The notes below the pieces were generated by a model that worked only from the letters and a program-made list of their open reading frames with translations, did not search any database and had not been told where the DNA came from. DNA of 64,000 bases, from the NCBI GenBank assembly GCA_017550165.1, contig JAFZQH010000022.1, positions 62,001 through 126,000 of the forward strand. The letters run 5' to 3'. Below are positions 53,141 to 61,832 of the stretch, in pieces. The stretch comes from Lachnospiraceae bacterium. Lineage in GTDB: Bacteria > Bacillota > Clostridia > Lachnospirales > Lachnospiraceae. Each line of letters begins with the position of its first letter. Within the stretch, counting starts at the first letter, position 1. A program made the position numbers and the translations under genes.

Positions 53141-54592
53141 TTACTGTGTAAGTTTCTCGATTCCAATCTGTATGCGCCTAAGCGACTCTTCTTTCCCAAG
53201 CACCTCCATAAGCTCAGTCGCCCCACCTGGGGTCATCTGCTTCCCGGACACTGCAGTCCTGATGGGCCACATAACCGTGCCGTTTTTTAGTTCCTTCTCA
53301 TTAACATAAGCAAGAAGGGTCTCATAGAGGGCATCATTAGACCAGTCGGACCGGGCCTCAAGAAGGGGCACCACGTCTTTAAGGATCTGCAGGGAATTCT
53401 CCGAATTGGTCTTCATTTTCTTGTGAGTATACATCTCGATCTCATATTCCGGAAGTTCTTCGAAGAAATCAATATGGCCGGCGATATCCGGGAAAACCTC
53501 AATCCTTGTCTGGACCATCTTAGCGATCTTCCTGATATCAAGATCTTTCTTAATAACCTCTTTGATATAAGGCTCGGCCATGCTGAAAAACACATCAAAA
53601 TCCAAGGCCTTGATATATTCGCCGTTCATCCATTTAAGCTTAGTCAGGTCAAATACAGCCGGAGCCTTGTTGATGTGATGATAATCAAAAGCTTCCACCA
53701 GCTCAGGCAAAGAGAAGATCTCCCGATTATCAGTGGGACTCCAGCCGAGGAGTGCAACAAAATTAACAACAGCCTCATTTAAAAATCCCTGCTCGATAAG
53801 GTCTTCGTAAGAAGAATGACCACTGCGCTTGCTAAGCTTCTTGTGCTCCTCATCGGTGATAAGGGGACAATGAATGTATTTGGGAACCTCCCAGCCAAAG
53901 GCCTCGTAGAGCCTGTTATATTTAGGGCTGGAGGAAAGATACTCGTTACCGCGGACCACATGGGTGATCCCCATGAGATGGTCGTCAACCACATTCGCAA
54001 AATTATATGTAGGGAAACCATCGGACTTGATAAGGATCATATCATCAAGTTCAGCATTATCAACGGATATCACGCCGTAGATATCATCTTCAAATGAAGT
54101 GGTACCCGTAGTGGGATTATTCTGTCTGATAACATAGGGAATGCCTGCATCCAGCTTAGCCTGCACCTCTTCTTTGGACAAGGAAAGGCAATGCTTGTCG
54201 TAGATCGCGATCTCCTTATCACCGATCTTCTGCTTAAGGTTCTCAAGCCTCTCCTTGTCGCAGAAGCAGTAATAAGCCTCACCCTTATCGATAAGCTGCT
54301 TGGCATAATCCATGTAGATCCCGGCCTTCTGACGCTCGCTCTGAACATAAGGGCCGACGCCGCCATCCTTGTCCGGACCCTCATCATGAACCAGCCCGGT
54401 CTTCTCCAGCGTACGATAAATAATGTCAACAGCGCCCTCAACAAGCCTCTCCTGATCAGTATCCTCGATCCTTAAGATAAAATCCCCGCCTTCATGCTTA
54501 GCGATCAAGTACGCATAAAGCGCGGTCCTCAAATTTCCAACATGCATCCGCCCCGTAGGACTGGGTGCAAACCTCGTTCTAACTTTACTCAT
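53141..54592 (-). CDS. gltX: Glutamyl-tRNA synthetase
   Basis: The 483-residue class I enzyme begins [18 protein letters not shown] (HIGH equivalent HVGN) and has KKLSKRSG near residue 258. It charges tRNA-Glu and, in many Firmicutes lacking GlnRS, also tRNA-Gln. Single gene; repeat F abuts its start region. Confidence 0.97.
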   Translation of the reverse strand: MSKVRTRFAPSPTGRMHVGNLRTALYAYLIAKHEGGDFILRIEDTDQERLVEGAVDIIYRTLEKTGLVHDEGPDKDGGVGPYVQSERQKAGIYMDYAKQLIDKGEAYYCFCDKERLENLKQKIGDKEIAIYDKHCLSLSKEEVQAKLDAGIPYVIRQNNPTTGTTSFEDDIYGVISVDNAELDDMILIKSDGFPTYNFANVVDDHLMGITHVVRGNEYLSSSPKYNRLYEAFGWEVPKYIHCPLITDEEHKKLSKRSGHSSYEDLIEQGFLNEAVVNFVALLGWSPTDNREIFSLPELVEAFDYHHINKAPAVFDLTKLKWMNGEYIKALDFDVFFSMAEPYIKEVIKKDLDIRKIAKMVQTRIEVFPDIAGHIDFFEELPEYEIEMYTHKKMKTNSENSLQILKDVVPLLEARSDWSNDALYETLLAYVNEKELKNGTVMWPIRTAVSGKQMTPGGATELMEVLGKEESLRRIQIGIEKLTQ

Positions 54593-54630
54593 AAAACTTC
54601 CTCATAACCTTATTTTATAGCATAACAGCA

Positions 54631-54760
54631 TACGTATAATGAATTCAAAAGCAGTGCCTTTTTGAACGTCGGCACTTAGCGAAATCGAAGATTGAGCTTA
54701 GTGTCCGTTACGATTCAAAACGGAGCGAGAGCGTCACTGCGTTGAATTGCATTATACGTA
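54631..54760 (+). repeat. Structured palindromic element, copy F
   Basis: The outer arms TACGTATAATG and CATTATACGTA pair perfectly, then AATTCAA/TTGAATT and GCAGTG/CACTGC. The core has CACT/AGTG in the GG-CC stem, hairpin AATC-GAA-GATT, TTTTGAA/TTCAAAA and GGAGCGAGAGCGT. Its end is eight bases from the glyS stop codon; its left arm covers the expected -35 of gltX. Confidence 0.88.
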
Positions 54761-54767
54761 AGCGTAA

Positions 54768-56159
54768 CTAGAATACAAACTTATCACTAAAGTATTCTTT
54801 AAGTTCAGAGATTTTAACTCTCTCCTGCTCCATTGAATCACGATCTCTTACGGTCACTGCATGATCCTCTTCAGAATCAAAATCATAAGTTACGCAGAAC
54901 GGCGTCCCGATCTCATCCTGTCTCCTGTACCTCTTACCGATATTGCCACGATCATCAAACTCGCAGTTCCAGTACTTGGACAGTTCCGCATATATCTTCT
55001 CAGCCCCTTCATTAAGCTTCTTGGACAGAGGCAGAACCCCGATCTTAACAGGAGCGATCACCGGATGGAAATGCAGCACGGTACGCATATCCCCGTCACC
55101 GAGATCCTCTTCATCATAAGCCTCACAAAGGAAGGCAAGCGTTACGCGGTCAGCGCCTAGAGAGGGTTCGATAACATAAGGAATATACTTCTCTTTAGAC
55201 TCATCATCAAAGTATTCCATAGGTTCACCGGAAACATTCTGATGCTGGGTAAGGTCATAATCCGTACGGTCTGCGATACCCCAAAGCTCACCCCAGTCGG
55301 TAAATGGGAAGGCATATTCAATATCGGTAGTACCGTTGCTGTAATGGGAAAGTTCAGCCTTGTCATGATCGCGAAGTCTTAAGTGCTCTTCCTTAAGCCC
55401 AAGCTTTAAGAGCCATTCGTAACAGAACGTCCTCCAATATTCAAACCACTCCATATCAGTGCCGGGCTTGCAGAAGAACTCCAGCTCCATCTGCTCGAAC
55501 TCACGGGTCCTGAAAGTAAAGTTACCGGGAGTGATCTCATTACGGAAGGACTTACCGATCTGACCTATACCGAAGGGAATCTTCTTTCTTGAAGTCCTTT
55601 GAACATTTTTAAAGTTAACGAAAATACCCTGTGCAGTCTCAGGACGAAGATAAATGGTCGCTGCCGAATCCTCAGTAACGCCCTGGAAGGTCTTGAACAT
55701 AAGGTTAAACTCACGGATATCTGTAAAATTGTGCTTTCCGCAGTCAGGACAGGGAATATTATTGTCTGCAATGTATTTCTGCATTTCCTCATGAGACCAT
55801 CCGTCTACGGAAGATTCAAGAGTAATTCCTTTTTCGAGAGCGAAATCTTCGATCAGTTTATCGGCACGGTGCCTTGAATGACACTCCTTGCAATCCATTA
55901 ATGGATCCGAGAAATTACCCAAGTGACCGGATGCCACCCAGGTCTGGGGATTCATCAGGATTGCGCAGTCAACGCCTACGTTATACGGGTTCTCCTGAAT
56001 GAACTTCTGCCACCAGGCCTTCTTAACATTATTCTTAAGCTCAACGCCAAGATTACCGTAATCCCAGGTATTCGCAAGCCCACCATAGATCTCCGAACCG
56101 GGATATACAAACCCTCTCGATTTCGCCAAAGCCACTATCTTATCCAAAGTCTTTTCCAT
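54768..56159 (-). CDS. glyS: Glycyl-tRNA synthetase (dimeric type)
   Basis: The 463-residue single-chain class II enzyme (GlyQS) contains [19 protein letters not shown], motif 2 [21 protein letters not shown] and motif 3-like [13 protein letters not shown]. It charges tRNA-Gly. In many Firmicutes it follows recO; here a four-gene operon lies between. Confidence 0.96.
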   Translation of the reverse strand: MEKTLDKIVALAKSRGFVYPGSEIYGGLANTWDYGNLGVELKNNVKKAWWQKFIQENPYNVGVDCAILMNPQTWVASGHLGNFSDPLMDCKECHSRHRADKLIEDFALEKGITLESSVDGWSHEEMQKYIADNNIPCPDCGKHNFTDIREFNLMFKTFQGVTEDSAATIYLRPETAQGIFVNFKNVQRTSRKKIPFGIGQIGKSFRNEITPGNFTFRTREFEQMELEFFCKPGTDMEWFEYWRTFCYEWLLKLGLKEEHLRLRDHDKAELSHYSNGTTDIEYAFPFTDWGELWGIADRTDYDLTQHQNVSGEPMEYFDDESKEKYIPYVIEPSLGADRVTLAFLCEAYDEEDLGDGDMRTVLHFHPVIAPVKIGVLPLSKKLNEGAEKIYAELSKYWNCEFDDRGNIGKRYRRQDEIGTPFCVTYDFDSEEDHAVTVRDRDSMEQERVKISELKEYFSDKFVF

Positions 56160-56214
56160 ATGACCACTCCTTGCACACTCATTATTATTTCACGTATTTG
56201 TGAATATCTTAAAT

Positions 56215-56243
56215 ATTATACATACTATACTTTTATTTTTCAA
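56215..56243 (-). promoter_or_regulatory. glyS promoter
   Basis: Minus strand: TTGAAA (56238-56243), 17 bases, TATAAT (56215-56220). The 50-base leader contains TTCAC-N6-GTGAA (56194-56207); no T-box. Confidence 0.7.
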
Positions 56244-56256
56244 GAAATAGATTACA

Positions 56257-56391
56257 GCCGGAAGATAATATGTTTAAAAGAAACGCCTTTGCGGACGTCG
56301 GTTCTTAGTGAGTTCTGTAGAACGAACTTAGAACCGCTACGCTTCGCAACGGAGCGGGAGCGTCGTTTCGTTAAACATATTATCTTCCGGC
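56257..56391 (+). repeat. Structured palindromic element, copy G
   Basis: The cleanest copy: 21 perfect outer pairs, 56257-56277 with 56371-56391. The core has GAAACG/CGTTTC, GGTTCT/AGAACC, hairpin GTTC-TGTA-GAAC, TTGCGGA/TTCGCAA (one G-U) and GGAGCGGGAGCGT. It lies between the glyS promoter and the DUF3237 terminator. Confidence 0.9.
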
Positions 56392-56396
56392 GTCTC

Positions 56397-56434
56397 AAAA
56401 AAAAGAAGACCCATAGTAAACACTACAGGTCTTC
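56397..56434 (-). terminator. Terminator of the URO-D/transporter operon
   Basis: GAAGACC pairs with GGTCTTC (plus inner TAG/CTA), followed on the minus strand by eight T residues. It ends the DUF3237 gene. Confidence 0.85.
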
Positions 56435-56456
56435 CCTAATACGTTAAACAATAATC

Positions 56457-56933
56457 TTACTTCTCAATTAAATAATACTCGATCTTAACGGCATCGGGCT
56501 CTCTTCTTGCCTTGCAAACCCATTTATGACGCTCCATCCAACGAAGAGAATCATCATATACTTCGATAGTGGGTGTAGTAACAAAGTAATAAAGATCCGG
56601 ATCTACGAACTCGCCATCAAGTACCTTCTCTGCATATTCAGGCGGAACGGTACGGATACCGTCGTTCTGGATATAGATGCTTCTTCCGTCGTCGAATTTA
56701 ACACCGTAACGAGCTGAAAGTTCGCATACACCGTCAGGTCTGATTACCTGGCTGTCGATAGTGCAGGGCATCAATGTTCCTTTTAAAGGCTTACCCTCAA
56801 GATCTGTACCTTCGATAGTACCTGTCGGACAATTAATAAGCTGACGTCTTCCGTTCTTCTTCTTGTCAATACCTATTACAACAGGCTTATCTGCTGTACA
56901 TGCAACCGTAAAGATCAATTTTCCTGAAACCAT
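56457..56933 (-). CDS. DUF3237 family protein
   Basis: The 158-residue protein fits DUF3237: a beta-barrel with INCPTGTIEGTDLEGK, IRPDGVCELSARYGVKFDDG, then IYIQNDGIR and the final FVTTPTIEVYDDSLRWMER. Function unknown. It is the last gene of the four-gene operon with a URO-D-like enzyme and two transporters; that context suggests a part in small-molecule breakdown. AGGAGG precedes the ATG. Confidence 0.85.
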   Translation of the reverse strand: MVSGKLIFTVACTADKPVVIGIDKKKNGRRQLINCPTGTIEGTDLEGKPLKGTLMPCTIDSQVIRPDGVCELSARYGVKFDDGRSIYIQNDGIRTVPPEYAEKVLDGEFVDPDLYYFVTTPTIEVYDDSLRWMERHKWVCKARREPDAVKIEYYLIEK

Positions 56934-56974
56934 AACTAAAAATACCTCCTAATAACAATCTCCAACATTTTTGC

Positions 56975-58324
56975 TTAAGCCGCTGATTTCTTTCTCTCGG
57001 TGATCTCTTTCTCCATCTCCTCAACCTTCTTGTCATCCAGTTTGTAGAAGATAAGCGGGATAAGAGATACAAGCATTGCAATAGCCATAACTCCCATGAA
57101 GAGGAATCTGATACTTGCCTTAGACTCATCAGTCATAACAGTTGCATTGGGATCGTACTTGATCATACCGAGAACTGCAGCGATGAGGATACCACGTACA
57201 GCGATACCGATCTTGATACCCAGTGAACAGAAGGACATGATAACACCACGGGCATTCTCACCTGTCTTCCACTCTGAGTAAGCACCGCACATACTGTAGA
57301 GGTTTGAAGTAAGACCGTAAGGAACACCAAAGAACAGTGTACATACGAACATGATAACATAACCGATAACCTCATTAACAGCTACAAAGTAACCAATACC
57401 CATGATGATGGCACAAGCAAGGATACCGATGAAAGTAGTCTTCTTGGAACCGAATTTCTTAACAAAGAATCCTGAGAAAGCAGCACCGATAGCAGATCCC
57501 AGATAGAACAGTACCAGAAGAAGTGATGTAGCACCGGGATTCTCAAGAACAACCTTTGAATAGTATGAAGCTGTAGCAGCAACACCGTACCAAGCCATAA
57601 GTCTTAAAGCATCATGGAAAAGAAGAGCTATAAGGTGAGGATTGGAAACAAGGCTCTTACCCATATCAGCAAAGGTAACTGCCTTCTTGTTAAGATCAAC
57701 ATCTGTATCATATCCGGCTGTGATGAAGTAGTGGATATAGTAGCAGATCCAGAAGAGCAGACCACCTAAAAGAGCGATGGAGGTGTATGCTGTAACACCT
57801 GTTAACATGGAGATCAGGATACCGCTCAGGAAGGGGATCAGATAAGATCCGAGAACCTTACCTAAAGAGGAACCCATAGCGATACGTGATGAAAGGAATG
57901 ATCTCTCATCCATATCGTCGGAAAGAACCTGGATAAGGTTTCTGTTGGCTGTCCAGCAGATATTCCAGATAAAGTGGCTGAGTACATAACCTATGGTTAC
58001 AAGTACACCCGCAACCATATCTCCGCCTATCTTGGTAAACATCAATACAAAGAAGATGGTTACGAAAGGCGGACAGATAAGCAGCCATTTACGGAACTTA
58101 CAGTCTCTGAACTTAACCTTGTCGATAACGATACCTGCGATAACTGCAGATATGGCATCAATAAGTGCTGACGAACCTGTGATAGCAGCAACGATAGCCA
58201 AAGGCATCTGCGCAACGTCCGTCAAGAAGAATACGAAAAACGATGTTTCCATCGTGGCCATAACGGAGAATCCCACTTCGGAAATACCCCATACGGCTTT
58301 GATCTTGCCATTGATTCTGTTCAT
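56975..58324 (-). CDS. GPH-type (MFS_2) cation symporter
   Basis: The 449-residue transporter has about twelve helices. WGISEVGFSVMATMETSFFVFFLTD, DAISAVIAGIVIDK (Asp-rich loop) and SLGIKIGIAVRG place it in the glycoside-pentoside-hexuronide:cation symporter branch. It imports an uncharged or acidic organic substrate with a cation. It is the third gene of the URO-D operon, AAGGAGG before the ATG. Confidence 0.88.
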   Translation of the reverse strand: MNRINGKIKAVWGISEVGFSVMATMETSFFVFFLTDVAQMPLAIVAAITGSSALIDAISAVIAGIVIDKVKFRDCKFRKWLLICPPFVTIFFVLMFTKIGGDMVAGVLVTIGYVLSHFIWNICWTANRNLIQVLSDDMDERSFLSSRIAMGSSLGKVLGSYLIPFLSGILISMLTGVTAYTSIALLGGLLFWICYYIHYFITAGYDTDVDLNKKAVTFADMGKSLVSNPHLIALLFHDALRLMAWYGVAATASYYSKVVLENPGATSLLLVLFYLGSAIGAAFSGFFVKKFGSKKTTFIGILACAIIMGIGYFVAVNEVIGYVIMFVCTLFFGVPYGLTSNLYSMCGAYSEWKTGENARGVIMSFCSLGIKIGIAVRGILIAAVLGMIKYDPNATVMTDESKASIRFLFMGVMAIAMLVSLIPLIFYKLDDKKVEEMEKEITERKKSAA

Positions 58325-58375
58325 ACGTGTTTTTCCTCCTTTAGATTAACAGAATAAGTTAGTGATTTATAACGG

Positions 58376-58409
58376 TCAAAAAAGGACATCATCCATATCC
58401 TTTTTTTGA
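58376..58409 (-). terminator. Hairpin with U tract between the SLC13 and GPH transporter genes
   Basis: TCAAAAAAGGA pairs with TCCTTTTTTTGA, immediately after the SLC13 stop. On minus transcripts it ends in a T run, so it probably reduces expression of the two downstream genes. Confidence 0.6.
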
Positions 58410-58411
58410 TC

Positions 58412-59851
58412 CTACAGGAACATGGCTCCAACGAGCCCTATCCAAAGCGAAGCAACCGCAATCATGATGATCTGGATCCATACAGTCGCCTTTGGCATAT
58501 CAAACATCTTGTAGTAGCCCGTTGAATACGTGATAAGAGGTACCGTATCCAGAGGCAGCAGGTAGCAGTTACATGCACACAGGCCGAATGCAACCATGAC
58601 CAGAGTGGGTGATACCCCTATGTTGGTACAGAATGCAACAAGCGGTGCAGAAAGCATAGCCACAAGAGCCGGAGCCACAGGAATAGGTATAAGCAGTATA
58701 AATGTCATGAGACAGATAAATGCTATAACGATAAGCGTAGCCGACGGGAACTGGTGGGGGAATATCATCTCCGCTATCCATTTGCTCAGTCCGCTTGATG
58801 TGATGACATTACCGATGGAGATCATGGATCCCATCAGGATAAATGCTTCAAGGCTGACACATCTCTTGAAATCATTCCAGGTAAGAACCTGCATCTTGCC
58901 GGGCAGGAAATAAAGCATAAGACCTACGATGGCAACAGGTGCGATCTGAAGGAATGGGAACCAGGAGCTTAAGATCCACAGAACAAGCATTACCACTAAA
59001 ATGAAAATAACATACTTTTCTTTGGCGCTCATCTTCTCAGGCACATCCTGAGATGCCTTCTCAACGTATGCTTTTATCTTCGCTTCTTCAATGGGTGCAG
59101 GCTTGAAGATCTTCTTGCAGATCAACCATGACAACGGAAGCATGATAATGGTAATGGGGATACCTATAAGCATCCAGTGTACAAATGAAACGGTGGTACC
59201 TGCATTCTTCTCCAGCATACTGATGGTCAGCATGTTAATGGATGAACCGGCAGGCGTCATCATTCCTCCGATCATACTCGCCACGGGAAGACTGATCATG
59301 TAAGCCTTTCCTGTACGCCGCTTTTCATCCTCATTCTCATATACCTCAAGAAAATTGAGTACAACAGGGATAAATACCGCTGCTGCAGCAACATTTGAGA
59401 TAACGGATGAAAGAATGGCCGTAACCACCATAATGGCCAGCATCAACTGACTTGTGGTACGTCCTGCCTTTTTCATCAGGAAGATCAGCAAACGTTTAGA
59501 CACGGGTACAACAGTTAGCGCTTCGGATATACCAAATGAAGCCAGCACGAAGAAAAGCGTGGCATTGGTAAATCCCGTCAGTCCATCAGGCACCGACTTG
59601 ACGCAGCCAAAGAAATACATCATTGCTACAGCCAAAAGACACACGATACCCAGCGGGAATGTCTCCGTAACAAGCAGTACGATAACTGCAAGCAGTACTG
59701 CCAGCGTGTTACGGGCAGCAACTGGAAGCAGCTCCGTAGGCGGTATAGCCATAATGCCTACAAGTATCACCACTGCGGCTACAAAACCCACGATCTGGGC
59801 AGGGCGTATGGCTCCGGCTGAAAGCGATGAAGCTTGACCCTTCTTTTCCAT
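58412..59851 (-). CDS. SLC13 family anion:sodium symporter
   Basis: The 479-residue permease of the DASS/SLC13 family has about twelve helices and two substrate-binding hairpins (AGSSINMLTISML near residue 203 and the C-terminal match). TPAGSSIN is the SNT-type motif. Related proteins take up C4-dicarboxylates, citrate or sulfate-like anions. Its place beside a GPH transporter suggests two substrates or import plus export. AAGGAG precedes the ATG. Confidence 0.9.
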   Translation of the reverse strand: MEKKGQASSLSAGAIRPAQIVGFVAAVVILVGIMAIPPTELLPVAARNTLAVLLAVIVLLVTETFPLGIVCLLAVAMMYFFGCVKSVPDGLTGFTNATLFFVLASFGISEALTVVPVSKRLLIFLMKKAGRTTSQLMLAIMVVTAILSSVISNVAAAAVFIPVVLNFLEVYENEDEKRRTGKAYMISLPVASMIGGMMTPAGSSINMLTISMLEKNAGTTVSFVHWMLIGIPITIIMLPLSWLICKKIFKPAPIEEAKIKAYVEKASQDVPEKMSAKEKYVIFILVVMLVLWILSSWFPFLQIAPVAIVGLMLYFLPGKMQVLTWNDFKRCVSLEAFILMGSMISIGNVITSSGLSKWIAEMIFPHQFPSATLIVIAFICLMTFILLIPIPVAPALVAMLSAPLVAFCTNIGVSPTLVMVAFGLCACNCYLLPLDTVPLITYSTGYYKMFDMPKATVWIQIIMIAVASLWIGLVGAMFL

Positions 59852-59913
59852 AGTTACATCTCCTTTTGATTAATACTATTATGATCTATAACGCTTTAGG
59901 GCGGGCCATCTCA

Positions 59914-60921
59914 CTAAGAGATAGCCACACCGAAACGTTCCATATTGTATTTGTTGATCTCATCAATGATGATGGGCTCAACATGCGGATAAATGGTTCC
60001 CATGGCGCCATAGGTGTGTCCGGGCCAGAAGCCTTTGAGTTCTCCATACTCAGTCAACGCTCTTCTGGTCTCCTTGCGGATCTCTTCTTCTGTAGCGTCT
60101 TCACGGTCGATAACGGAATCGATACCACCCATGAGAAGCATCTTATCTCCCACTTTCTCAGAAATAGCCTTGTAGTTGTTGGTAGGAAGAACTCCCTGCC
60201 ATATATCAACGCCTATCTCCGCCATATCTTCAACGATGGGCTCCATGAATGAATCGCCGTGATGCATAACGATAACATTCTGTGAATGGAGATAATCATA
60301 GAGCTTGCGATAAGGCTCTTTGAAGAGCTTTCTCCATGTATCAGCCGAGAAGAAAAGGCTGGTCTTGGAACCCCAGTCATCATGGGAAATGATAAGGTCC
60401 GGATGAAGGTGTTCGCAGATAAGTTTCATATATGTAAGCCTGTACTCACAGATAACATCTATAAGTTCCATCATTGCTTCAGGCTCTTCCAGCATGTTCA
60501 TCAGGGTATCTTCAAAGGTCATGAGCATATGAAGTTGCTCAAAGATACCGGTTCCCATAACTACAGTTGTGAGATATTTTTCATGATCGATGGCCTTCTC
60601 ATTCTCAATGGCGGTCTCCCAGCCATCAGAGCATTTGCCGATCAGATCAGGCACCTTAACATACTTCTGCCATTCACATATGTCCTTTATAACCTGGTTC
60701 TCAGCAGTAACCAGGGGTACGGCGGCAGGTGCATCATCAGGGAACATTATATATGTGCCCCAGGCATCATAGGAATTGGTACCGCGGATACGGTTACCTC
60801 TTATGAGTTTAAAGCAGGGATCTCCACCGATGGTCTTACACATTGTATAAGTGTTTGGAAGACACTCGGGGTGTCCGTCTTTCTTTAATGCCTCAAGCAG
60901 GTTTTGTTTTGGCGTAAGCAT
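59914..60921 (-). CDS. Uroporphyrinogen decarboxylase-like protein
   Basis: The 335-residue URO-D fold protein lacks the hemE N-terminal RQAGR motif. It shows LIISHDDWGSK, VIVMHHGDSFM near residue 217 and MLLMGGID. Such paralogues include corrinoid-dependent methyltransferases (MtaA/CmuA type) acting on methylated substrates. No corrinoid protein or activator gene is nearby, so the reaction is open. It is the first gene of the operon, with its own promoter and an inverted repeat upstream. Confidence 0.85.
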   Translation of the reverse strand: MLTPKQNLLEALKKDGHPECLPNTYTMCKTIGGDPCFKLIRGNRIRGTNSYDAWGTYIMFPDDAPAAVPLVTAENQVIKDICEWQKYVKVPDLIGKCSDGWETAIENEKAIDHEKYLTTVVMGTGIFEQLHMLMTFEDTLMNMLEEPEAMMELIDVICEYRLTYMKLICEHLHPDLIISHDDWGSKTSLFFSADTWRKLFKEPYRKLYDYLHSQNVIVMHHGDSFMEPIVEDMAEIGVDIWQGVLPTNNYKAISEKVGDKMLLMGGIDSVIDREDATEEEIRKETRRALTEYGELKGFWPGHTYGAMGTIYPHVEPIIIDEINKYNMERFGVAIS

Positions 60922-60978
60922 ATTTTATCCTCCTTTACTTGCATAATGTGTTTTAGTTCCGTTTTCATCAATACATAC

Positions 60979-61007
60979 ATTATAAATTATTTAGAGAAAA
61001 TAAACAA
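60979..61007 (-). promoter_or_regulatory. URO-D operon promoter
   Basis: Minus strand: TTGTTT (61002-61007), 17 bases, TATAAT (60979-60984). Confidence 0.6.
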
Positions 61008-61042
61008 AAAGTTTAGGCATTAAATAAAAAAATCATGCATTA

Positions 61043-61071
61043 TGTACTAGGCAAAGAAAAAAGCTAGTACA
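61043..61071. promoter_or_regulatory. Inverted repeat upstream of the URO-D operon
   Basis: TGTACTAG (61043-61050) and CTAGTACA (61064-61071), 13-base spacer, 36 bases upstream of the -35. It also lies after the recO stop; the spacer has a T run on the minus strand, so it may be an activator site or a recO terminator. Confidence 0.45.
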
Positions 61072-61088
61072 AAGTGTAGTATTGTATT

Positions 61089-61829
61089 TTATAATTCTTT
61101 CAGGAAAGCCTCTGAATTGAGGGTGACGTCAACGGACATGCGGAGATAGCACCCTATCACAAGCCGCAATTCTTCGTATATTTTGTCTGTTACGGTGAAT
61201 GTATAGAGCTTTTCTATGGAAGAGCCGGTTATATACTGCAATGTGTATACCGCCGAGGTGTCAAGGGGCATATGATCCCTTACAGAGCCTGCGCACTCGG
61301 AGCAGACACATCCGTTATTTATAAAACTAAAGCCCGTCAGGTTCTCCTTGGAGCCGCATACACTGCATTCAAAACAATTGGGATACTCGCCGTTGATGAC
61401 CAGCATTTTAAACTCATAAATGAGCCTGATCAGGCGGTTTGGGATACTTCCCTTACAAAGGGCTCTTATGGTCTGATACAGGAGTTTCAAAACATCCCTG
61501 TCGTCATTATTCTCCTTTGCAAAGAAATCCGCCAGTTCCAGAAAATATGAACCGAAGTAAACAGATTCGATACTGTTTTGTATCTCATTGAAATAGTTTT
61601 TTATATTTGCCCGGACTATTGTCATGGAGCTTCTGCCCACGTATAGTTCGAACTCACCGAAAACAAAGGGGTTAGTAGCCGCCAGCAGACTGCTGGTAGG
61701 CTTCTTTGCCCCTTTTGCAAATGCAGATATCTTACCGTTTTCGACTGTAAGCAGGGTAACCCGTTTGTCCGTCTCTCCTATGGGACGGGAAGAGATGACC
61801 ATGCCGGTTACAGTAATATTGCCATTCAT
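61089..61829 (-). CDS. recO: DNA repair protein RecO
   Basis: The 246-residue protein has an N-terminal OB fold (VTGMVISSRPIGETDKRVTLLT, then KGAKKPTSSLLA) and a C-terminal helical domain with a CxxC...CxxC zinc site (ECSVCGSK; CVCSECA). RecO loads RecA onto SSB-coated DNA together with RecR. It lies four bases after the DUF3298 lipoprotein gene, which sits between era and recO. Confidence 0.95.
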   Translation of the reverse strand: MNGNITVTGMVISSRPIGETDKRVTLLTVENGKISAFAKGAKKPTSSLLAATNPFVFGEFELYVGRSSMTIVRANIKNYFNEIQNSIESVYFGSYFLELADFFAKENNDDRDVLKLLYQTIRALCKGSIPNRLIRLIYEFKMLVINGEYPNCFECSVCGSKENLTGFSFINNGCVCSECAGSVRDHMPLDTSAVYTLQYITGSSIEKLYTFTVTDKIYEELRLVIGCYLRMSVDVTLNSEAFLKEL

Positions 61830-61832
61830 AGA

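Noticed and set aside
16154-56391. Repeats as CRISPR, integron attC sites or a group II intron/retron
   Set aside because: Spacing is irregular and copies are single, so not CRISPR. attC sites keep conserved ends and variable middles, the reverse of this. No reverse transcriptase or intron domain V is present.
59914-60921. hemE (uroporphyrinogen decarboxylase)
   Set aside because: The RQAGR-type N-terminal motif is missing and no haem genes are near; it fits the broader URO-D methyltransferase-like group.
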